Shown piece after piece: positions 47,680 to 55,899 of a stretch of DNA of 64,000 bases. The stretch lies in assembly GCA_034509755.1 (NCBI GenBank), contig CM067547.1, positions 53,019,359 to 53,083,358 of the forward strand, in the 5' to 3' direction. Every line of letters starts with the position of its first letter. The first letter of the stretch is position 1. The stretch comes from Anisodus tanguticus (taxonomy: Eukaryota > Streptophyta > Magnoliopsida > Solanales > Solanaceae). The position numbers and the translations under genes are program-made. A model generated the notes under the pieces. That model was not told the origin of the DNA. It saw only the letters and a list, made by a program, of their open reading frames with translations, and did not search any database.

Positions 47680-48969
47680 TGTTGGAAATTTGCCTTTGGC
47701 GGGAGTTTCGACCGACCAACTTTAACGGCTTAAACACTAGTGTAACGTATGTTGGAGAATCCGGTTCTTCACACATGCATGATCTACTAAGTACGTAGAT
47801 AACCGTAGGGCCAAGAATCGTCAAATTTCATTGAGAAATGAAAGAGATATTGGTTCCCGAAGTAAGGTGTTTGAAGTATGGAAAGTGTGGTATTGTGTGT
47901 AATTCTCCCTCATCGGTAGAGGAAGAAAGAATTGTTGTGTATATAAGATTCGAAATTGGTTTGGGGTTTGGGACCCCAAGGGGTATCCCATGTGTTTAAA
48001 GGAGGGAGGACCTAGATGTGCTTCGGTTCGAGGAAAGACCACACGCGCGCCGCCCGCCCGTCCCGTCCGGCTTTTCGAGTTCCGGGTTCTCGGTTCACGG
48101 TTCACGGTCACGGGTCCGGTGTGGGGTCGTGGGCCGTGGGTCGTGGGTCTTCGATATTATCTTTTTGGGCCGAAAACTTTGCCGAAGTACGAGTTTGATC
48201 CCGAAGTTTCGTTATACGATTTGGACCGAATTCTTTCGATGTGCGTTTGGTCCCCGAAGTTTCAAGATGTACGTTTGGTCCCCGAAGTTTCCAAAAATCG
48301 AATTTCGACGGTCAAAAACAGAAATGCCAAGCACTCAATTCAGCCATTTATTTTGGCTGAATTACTCCTCCTATAATGGCCAAAACAGTTGGTCTTTCTC
48401 CCATTTATGTTGGTGACTTTACTACCTCCATAATGGCCATTATTTGGCTATTATGGAGGCAGCGATTTTCAGCAAGTAAACAGCCCCTCCCTCTCCTATA
48501 TAAACACCCCATTACACCATTGTTGAGCACAAAGACATATGCACGAAAATACATAAACAGATGCGTAAAAACAAAGGCACGAAAATACACAACCGAAATA
48601 GTTTTCTTCCTACAACTTTCAAGCATCATTTCGTTACTCAATATTCTTCACGGTAGCTCTTGAGTTTCCTTTGCTCAAGGGTTCCATTGTTGTTTTATCT
48701 TGGGAGACAAATTGTCCAGACGTATAAAGGATACATACGGGGCAATATTGTCTTAAGGACAGACAGTGCTACACTCGACTCAAAGCAAAAACATTTTACA
48801 TTTTTCCGTTTCTACAAAACTGGAATTTCCAGTTTTTACTTGTGTAACGATTGTAATTTCGATTCCATGTTGAATTATTGAAATCTTTATTTATCCTTTC
48901 GAATACTTGTAATAGTTAAATACTTCCCGTATCGCTTTATAAAGTACCATAGAGCAAAATCTTCCAACA
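47680..48969 (+). repeat. 5' LTR of the nested Copia element
   Basis: 1,290 bases. It has a TATA-like 'tgtatataagattcg' at about 47938-47952 and a second 'ctcctatataaacacccca' at about 48492-48510. The GC-rich patch, 'cgcgccgcccgcccgtcccg' to 'gggccgtgggtcgtgggtc', is at 48045-48150, shorter than in the 3' LTR. 'ataatggccattatttggct' at 48430-48450 contains a palindrome. Confidence 0.9.
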
Positions 48970-49014
48970 ACTTAAGACAATATTTTGTATTGTATTACTA
49001 TTAGTATTCGAAAG

Positions 49015-49308
49015 ATGTCGGTCAAAAATTGTGTCACCAAACTGGATATGGAAATGGTTTTTACGGTAGAAGAGAGTGATGATGATGAACGTGTTCATGG
49101 TGTCACCGCTACCAAGACCGGTGGAAACAAGCGCTCTCGAGAGCCCGAGGATGTCAACGGGACAAGAGGAGAAGATCGAAGATGTACTTCTATCTTGCGG
49201 CGGAAGGCCCGTATCTATCCCGGACAAAAGATCCGAATAATGGTGAGAAGGAAATGGACACTCGTCGATGAAGTGACCGAAGTGAGCCGTAATCCGAAAT
49301 TGGGATAA
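49015..49308 (+). CDS. Unidentified small frame after the 5' LTR
   Basis: A 98-codon open frame, from ATG at 49015 or from 48985 in the same frame, encodes an acidic then basic protein: MSVKNCVTKLDMEMVF, EESDDDERVHGV, and later SILRRKARIYPGQKIRIMVR. It begins 45 bases inside the element, where gag would be expected. The first dozen residues resemble the start of some Copia gag proteins, but the remainder does not look like gag to me. It could be a deleted gag or captured sequence. No function is proposed. Confidence 0.35.
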   Translation: MSVKNCVTKLDMEMVFTVEESDDDERVHGVTATKTGGNKRSREPEDVNGTRGEDRRCTSILRRKARIYPGQKIRIMVRRKWTLVDEVTEVSRNPKLG

Positions 49309-49715
49309 GTATTTTTCTTACTTGTCAAGAATAAAGAGTAAATGATAAGTATTTTTCTTACTTGTCAAGAATAAAGATTAAATGATGTCTGATTAAAAAT
49401 GGATTAAAGTAAGGAGGAATATGAAAATAATTTATATTCCTTATGCTTTAACAAATCAGAAGTTTAATCTCATCTTCTTTTCCGTTTAAAGATTGGATTT
49501 TGTAAATGACTTAAAAAGATCCGTTCTTTTAAGTGTAATTGTTAAAATGTGTAAAGTATGTTCGCACATATGATGGAGAAAGATCCACTAAGCGTGCGAA
49601 AACCGTTACCACTCTTAAGTAAGCGCCAAGAATTATCCGGGCACCAATCATAACGGAAGAAGTCTAAAAGTTAATGACGTTGAGCCCGTCATACTATTTG
49701 GCGAAGATCCTTCAT

Positions 49716-49920
49716 AGGATGATATTGGACACTCGGTCACATAAAGCCTCCGGCGACCGGAGTGGGCCAAAATTCCTTTGATAGGATGATATTGGACACT
49801 CGGTCATACAAAGCCTCCGGCGACCGGGAGTGGGCCAAAATTCCTTTGATATGATGATATTGGACACTCGGTCATAGAAAGCCTCCGGCGACCGGAGTAG
49901 GGCCAAAAATTCATTTCATA
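49716..49920 (+). repeat. Three-copy 67-bp tandem repeat
   Basis: Three head-to-tail units contain 'gatgatattggacactcggtc', split here as 'gatgatattggacactcgg' and 'tca', then 'aaagcctccggcgaccgg' and 'agtgggccaaaattc'. They start near 49718, 49785 and 49854. Two weaker echoes follow: 'ggacacctagtaaggtgggc' near 49931 and 'ttggacactcaccgccaaag' near 50007. They lie in the non-coding or gag part of the nested Copia element. Confidence 0.85.
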
Positions 49921-50514
49921 GGAAAAATAATGGACACCTAGTAAGGTGGGCCACAGTTTCTGTGTCTTAAATGATCCGAAGGCCTAAAGAATTGGCGAAA
50001 AAGAAATTGGACACTCACCGCCAAAGCAACCGGAGTGGGCTGAGAATATCGGATCACATATGATCGGTTACGCCCTAACCACGGGCAAAAGGTTGTTCAT
50101 GTGAAGCAACGCCACCTTTAAAATCAAAGGGGTTGGAGAGGTTGTCCTCAATAGGACTTCATGGATTGTGATCACTCTAAGATGAGGTGATACATATTCC
50201 TAACTTGGTTAAAGGGACGCCGTTGGTCAAACCCGGTTTGAGACTAGTCCAACAGTCCGTGATAACTAAGAATGGTACAGTATGTCTGTAGCCAAATGAA
50301 TGATATATTTGTAATCCGTGCATCTATGCCATCATAGATTAAGACACGTTAAATAGCAAGTCATTCAAAAGCTAACGATGTTGAGATTGTTGCCTTCTTC
50401 GACATAAATCCTCAAATAAATGCGAGGTAGATGAAGAGGCAAAATCACCTTTCCAAATTCCGTCAAGGGAATAGCGAAAGAAGCACTGCTCCTCTAGAAC
50501 TTAGTCACACCTAA

Positions 50515-52130
50515 TTGGGTGATTTGAAGTTTATACAAAATAGAGGGGGAGACAAGTACGTTGTGATCTTCATTGATGATGGTACAACGTATGGAATCCT
50601 TTGTTTATTGAAAAGCAAAGATGAAGTTGTTGAAGCCTACAAAGCAGAAGTTGAAAATCAACTAAGCCTACGGATTGAGAAATTCGTAGTGATAGAGGGG
50701 GAGAATGTGAAGCATCGTTCATTAAACGAATGTTCATTTTCACCTCGCCCAACGGTGTTAGCCAAGCGTGAAGTCGTACGCCCAAATTATGAGGGGTAGC
50801 TTGGTAAAAGATGGGCTACCGAAACAGTCAAGTTCGACCTAAGATCGTAGATTGCATATCCACCGGATCCGCAAATAACAAGAGTGTTGATCGCCTCTTG
50901 GCGTCAAAGAATCGTCGAATTCTTTGGAGATAACTTTCTTGGAAAAGGAAAAGGGAGTAATTGCTCAAGGTTAACAAGAACCCGCGAGGGCTCGACCGTC
51001 CGAACTAGACGTTCCGTATCTTCATGACTCGAAAGTTGATGTCTATCCGGAACTTAATATTCCGATCGCAGAACTCGGGGATTCTAGATGTTGAACCAAG
51101 ACGGAGCAAAGAGGGGACAAAGACTTGTTCCAGTCCTTCTAGCTTGTATGGTTGAGAACGAACCATGGACAATTAACAAATAATTGTTATCTCCAAAAGC
51201 GCCGCTTTGGAAAGAAGCTAAAGGAGAAATAGATTCCATATATAGAACCATACGTGTGTAATAGTTAATCTTCCTCCGGGAAAAGAACCTTTGGGTTATA
51301 AAAAGTGCTCCCCCGTGAGTAGCTTCACATCCAGGGCCATTGTAATCTTACATGGCATGGGTGTTGAAAGCCTTGACCTTCCAAATCGGAGAGTTGGAAG
51401 AAGAGGATCGAATTGGTTTGCCGAATCTGTTGGGCTTCTTCCCGAACTTTCATTTTGGTCCCCGAAATGTTAACATTTTGGTCCCGAAAGTCTCGATAAA
51501 AAGAAACAATGAATCGATCACGTAAACATTGACTCGAAGTTAGAAAGCCAACAGCTTGGAAAACCAACGGTCTTAGAGTGAAAATCATATTGAAACAAAG
51601 TCTCGATATGAAAGATATGAGTATCACAGATGACATCTTAGGAATTGGATTTCTAAGACATCTAACGGATCGGTCGATAGTTGACAGGTCTCGTTGAAGC
51701 CATCAATGGATATGAATCATAGAACCGATTGGAATCATGGTGCACCCATAGACAAGGAGCGATATGCTCGTGTCACGTGTAGTTCAATGTATTGTACACA
51801 CTATAACCGACCTCGGTATCGTCCAACAAATGCATCGGTTGAACTAAGGTTCACCGATGATCTTAATACATGATCAATAGAAGGCGTTAAGTCGGATATG
51901 ACGATATCGAATTATTCGCTTATCTACGGATTATAGTATTCGGATGTCCAAATGGTTTCGAGAAACACAAGTGATGCAACCGGACATCGATCCGAAGAAC
52001 ACCAAAGCCACAAGTAAATGTGTATGGTGGTTCTTGGAAAATCCTCCAAGCAAACTTGCATCGACCGATTCATGATGGTATCGGAGTTTATCGCTTTATA
52101 CAAAACATGAAAGAAGTTGAGTAACTTCAC
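50515..52130 (+). pseudogene. Decayed Copia integrase, reverse transcriptase and RNase H
   Basis: The integrase core is visible at 50515-50700 (NRGGDKYVVIFIDDGTTYGI, LLKSKDEVVEAYKAEVENQL). Reverse transcriptase begins at about 51195 (APLWKEAKGEIDSIYR) and its end is at about 51585-51655 (LKQSLDMKDMSITDDILGI). RNase H remains are at about 52000-52090 ('ggtggttcttgg' and 'tcctccaagcaaacttgc' match the GGSWKSSKQTC region when frames are changed). Stops, frame changes and missing stretches are everywhere. Confidence 0.7.
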
Positions 52131-53019
52131 GACTCATTAGAGGACGTCCCTTATTGGGAGAAACCCGTGCCTTCAGCAGTTCTACATCGTGGCTAGCCGG
52201 TCGGCTTTAGGAAGGACACGGATGACGGCGTCCGGACATATCTGTCGGGATCGTCGGGAGACATAAGACCGTATGGCGTTGATCATCACGGGTGTCACTT
52301 CCTTGTTTACAAACTAAGGGACTACCTAGAGATCAAATGTGTTCGCCTGTCTAGGGGAATGGGCTTAAAACCCAAAATATACGGACCAATACGGTGGAAA
52401 CCCAACCTTACGAACCGGAGATCCCAAGTAATTTGGTTCAATGGGAAAACTAAGTTGTAAAGGTTCGTTGATCGCTTCGGTGGAAGCATGAGCACTTCGG
52501 ATAGTGATTTCGAAAAGAAACACCAAATCCAAAGCCGTTCCCGCGATAGACGTTAAGTGCTATCTCGCAGTATGGGTAAAGGTTAAGTTTTCAAAACTCC
52601 GTAATGATCCTCAACAATTGAGGTTAGGTCTTTGGGAAACTTTTAATGGTTCCTAACACTTGTGAAGTGGGGTATAGCAGATACCTTGTAGGAGACCACC
52701 TATTTAAGTGCGAGGACGGGCCGCCTCAAATTGAACGCACTTAAGAATCCAAGACGTTGTCCATGGCCAAAACGGACAAAACATTACGAAGAAGAGAGTA
52801 AGGGAATTTGTTGTGTTGGTACCGTTGTCTTGGCTTACACTAAACACCGACGGTTCAAGACATCACGTTCACCGCGCAAGTAAGTAAGTCCGATGGTATT
52901 CAACTATGGAAGGTTCAAAGCTGAGGCTACCTCTCCTTATGCAACATCGGTCCACTGAAATATTGTTGGAAATGAAAAGACACCATGTGAGTGCGCCAAA
53001 ATCTCTTTCAAGAGGGGAT

Positions 53020-54412
53020 TGTTGGAAATTTGCCTTTGGCGGGAGTTGCGACCGACCAACTTTAACGGCTTAAACACTAGTGTAACGTATGTTGGAGAAT
53101 CCGGTTCTTCACACATGCATGATCTACTAAGTACGTAGATAACCGTAGGGCCAAGAATCGTCAAATTTCATTGAGAAATGAAAGAGATATTGGTTCCCGA
53201 AGTAAGGTGTTTGAAGTATGGAAAGTGTGGTATTGTGTGTAATTCTCCCTCATCGGTAGAGGAAGAAAGAATTGTTGTGTATATAAGATTCGAAATTGGT
53301 TTGGGGTTTGGGACCCCAAGGGGTATCCCATGTGTTTAAAGGAGGGAGGACCTAGATGTGCTTCGGTTCGAGGAAAGACCACACGCGCGCGCGCCGCCCG
53401 TCCCGTCCCGTCCCGTTCCGGTTCCGGTTCCGGTTCCCGGTTCACGGTCACGGTCACGGTCACGGGTCACGGTCACGGGTCACGGTCACGGTCACGGGTC
53501 GTGGGTCGTGGGTCGTGGGTCGTGGGTCGTGGCCGTGGGTCGTGGGTCGTGGCCGTGGGTCGGGCGTGGCCGTGGGTCGTGGTCGCGGGTCTTTCGATAT
53601 TATCTTTTTGGGCCGAAAACTTTGCGGAAGTACGTTTGATCCCGAAGTTTCGATTATACAGATTTGGACCAGAATTTTTTCGATGTGCGTTTGGTCCCCG
53701 AAGTTTCAAGATGTACAGTTTGGTCCCCGAAGTTTCCGTAAAATCGAATTTCGACGGTAAAAAACGTAAATGCCAAGCACTCAATTCAGCCATTTATTTT
53801 GGCTGAATCACTCCTCCTATAATGGCCAAAACAAGTTGGTCTTTCTCCCATTTATGTTGGTGACTTTACTACCTCCATAATGGCCATTATTTGGCTATTA
53901 TGGAGGCGCTTTTCAGCAAGTAAACAACCCCTCCCTCTCCTATATAAACACCCCATTACACCATTGTTGAGCACAAAGACATATGCACGAAAATACATAA
54001 ACAGATGCAGTAAAAACAATTGCACGAAAATACACAACCGAAATAATTTTCTTCCTACAACTTCCAAGCATCATTTCGTTACTCAATATTCTTCACGGTA
54101 GCTCTTGAGTTTCCTTTGCTCAAGGGTTCCATTCTTGTTTTATCTTGGGAGACAAATTGTCCAGGACGTATAAAGGATACATACGGGGCAATATTGTCTT
54201 AAGGACGAGTGCTACACTCGACTCGGCAAAAACATTTTACATTTTTCCGTCTTCTACAAAACTGGAATTTCCAGCTTTTTTACTTGTGTAACGATTGTAA
54301 TTTCGATTCCATGTTGAATTATTGAAATCTTTATTTATCCTTTCGAATACTTGTAATAGTTAAATACTTCCCGTACTGCTTTATAAAGTACCATAGAGCA
54401 AAACTCCCAACA
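53020..54412 (+). repeat. 3' LTR of the nested Copia element
   Basis: 1,393 bases. It matches the 5' LTR with few differences outside 53388-53590, where a GC-rich minisatellite has grown by about 100 bases. It ends 'gagcaaaactcccaaca' next to the CCTAG duplication. Confidence 0.9.
53388..53590 (+). repeat. GC-rich minisatellite in the 3' LTR
   Basis: It consists of runs of 'cccgt', 'ccggtt', then 'cacggt' and 'cacgggt', then 'cgtgggt' units. GGG occurs at 53496, 53503, 53510, 53517 and 53524, exactly 7 bases apart, which fits the G3N4 quadruplex pattern. The equivalent stretch of the 5' LTR (48045-48150) is about half as long. Confidence 0.9.
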
Positions 54413-55537
54413 CCTAGAACCTCTTTTAAGATATTGCTACTTCAGGAGCAAATCGAGTCATATAGAGAGAATTTTTCTCTAGCATATCTGTAGTTGTACC
54501 CACAACAAGCCTATGGAAATATTTCCAGTTCTAATGGTTATGAATATAATCATAACAAAATTTAAGAAATATTATCACTTCTGGTGATCATATATTTCTT
54601 GCAAACTCTCATTTTTAGCCATTAAAGAATATAACTTAATAACATAATCTCTCTTTATATATTGTTCTTCGGGAACAAGTTGAAGGCATAAGTGGCCAAG
54701 TGAACCATTGAGGTCTCTTAGATCAAACTAACCATAAAGTTAATGCCATAAAATATCTTGGATTCTTATAAGTACATAAATAACAACGTTTGGCAATAGA
54801 ATTATAGGTATATCACTTGATAATCGTATGGTCGTGTAATTACGTACTGCCATAACGTATGTTCATGCTATACTTAATGCATATATAATAGCCCACATGA
54901 CTCAACTTAATAGAAGAAATCACTTACTATGATGTCATATTTAATTTGATGAGATAACCATAAGGAAATCTCAACCAAGTTTACAATTCAAGTTATGCAC
55001 TTCTAGCCTTCTAAAAATTCTGATGGGTTCAATTCTCTAAATAAGATTAACAATTTATTTAGCAATTAAGAATAATTAATTATCCATCCAATTTTTAGCT
55101 CAATAAAAAGTAACCCATGATAACATTAACGAAAATTAACGTCAGCCACATCAAATTTTAGATTAAGAAGTACCGGAAAACATAGCAGAGTAGAAAAATA
55201 TTATTATGTACTCTCTATTTATGTTTGGGCTAATACATCTACGAGGCAATCACAAGTTAAGCATCAAACTAAATCCAAAATAGTAACATACCAGATTGTC
55301 AGAACTGTAAATTCTTTTGCTTACTGTCGGAGATGCTCATGAATAATGAGACTCGTGCTGATAACATGTTATAAAATAATAAATTAAAACAAAAAAAAGC
55401 TCTTAATTTTTTTGAGGAATAAAATACAATGAGGGAAACATCTCTATTAAATAGGAGAAAATTGATTTGGTCCCAAAGTTATTAGCCTAATATTTCTCCT
55501 AAAGATAGACATCCACAATATAATAATATCTATAACA

Positions 55538-55899
55538 ATTTTCATATTATGTCATATTATTTGTTCTCTATAACAATATATTTTCATACAACAACAAACA
55601 AGAATATACCCGGTGTAATTTATAAATAGGGTCCGGAAAGGTGAATTTCTGTGTGAGAAAAATTATTTTCGATAAAAACTCAATAATAATAACGCTATAA
55701 CAGTCCAGTCAAAATATATCTAAATAAATGACTCAGTTATAGAAACTTTTGAATAGATCAGATAACGTAGCCTACAATTGCCAAATTTTGCTAAGGTTAC
55801 TTTTGTCATTTCACCGATTGAGTAAACGTTGTGTCTTCAGACCACACACCATATATAACTCAAAGTTTGACTGAACAGTCCTCACAAATTCCAAAAAAT
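55538..55899 (+). promoter_or_regulatory. Upstream region of the CDPK gene
   Basis: Between the Copia 5' LTR and the kinase start there are only 362 bases, AT-rich, partly of the 'ctataacaa' repeat type. A TATA-like 'atatataac' lies at 55851-55859, about 45 bases before the ATG at 55900; that would give a very short leader, so the true start site may use another TATA or lie elsewhere. The Copia element thus ends within the core promoter distance of this gene. Confidence 0.4.

Larger units (their letters stand above)
47680..54412 (+). mobile_element. Nested Copia element, both LTRs present
   Basis: Flanked by CCTAG at 47675-47679 and 54413-54417. The LTRs, 47680-48969 and 53020-54412, begin 'tgttggaaatttgcc' and end 'ccaaca'. 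They are nearly identical over long stretches except for a GC-rich patch that differs in length. The purine tract before the right LTR is 'caagaggggat'. Plus-strand pieces of integrase, reverse transcriptase and RNase H lie in Copia order. I did not find the usual TGG-starting primer site directly after the left LTR; the sequence there is 'acttaagacaatattttg'. High LTR similarity suggests a young insertion, yet the coding region is badly broken, so it was probably moved by enzymes from another copy. Confidence 0.92.
43568..55537 (-). mobile_element. Copia element carrying a nested Copia insertion
   Basis: LTRs are 43568-43759 and 55367-55537; both start 'tgttataaaa' and share 'aaatacaatgagggga', 'aacatctctatt', 'gtcccaaagttatta' and 'ctcctaaagatagacatcca'. 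The purine tract beside the left LTR is CCAAGGGGGAGCG on the minus strand. Inside the right LTR is the minus-strand primer-site motif TTATCAGCACGAGTC. The body is split by another Copia element at 47680-54412. Removing that leaves about 5.2 kb, with integrase, reverse transcriptase and RNase H recognisable. No perfect target duplication was found; the element sits in an AT-rich repeat where it would be hard to see. Confidence 0.85.

Noticed and set aside
47990..48416. Frames of 128-132 codons in the 5' LTR
   Set aside because: Same GC-rich patch; they overlap in several frames and cross LTR regulatory sequence.
49716..49920. Possible CRISPR-like array
   Set aside because: Three adjoining 67-base units without unique spacers, in a plant retrotransposon; a simple tandem repeat.
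53330..53806. Arg/Gly-rich frames of 134 and 158 codons in the 3' LTR
   Set aside because: They come from the GC-rich minisatellite, which is open in several frames; the 5' LTR does not preserve them at the same length.
55831..55899. Upstream ATG as the CDPK start
   Set aside because: MGNC at 55900 fits the N-myristoylation motif of the family, and the extra 23 residues look like translated leader; kept as a question in the findings.
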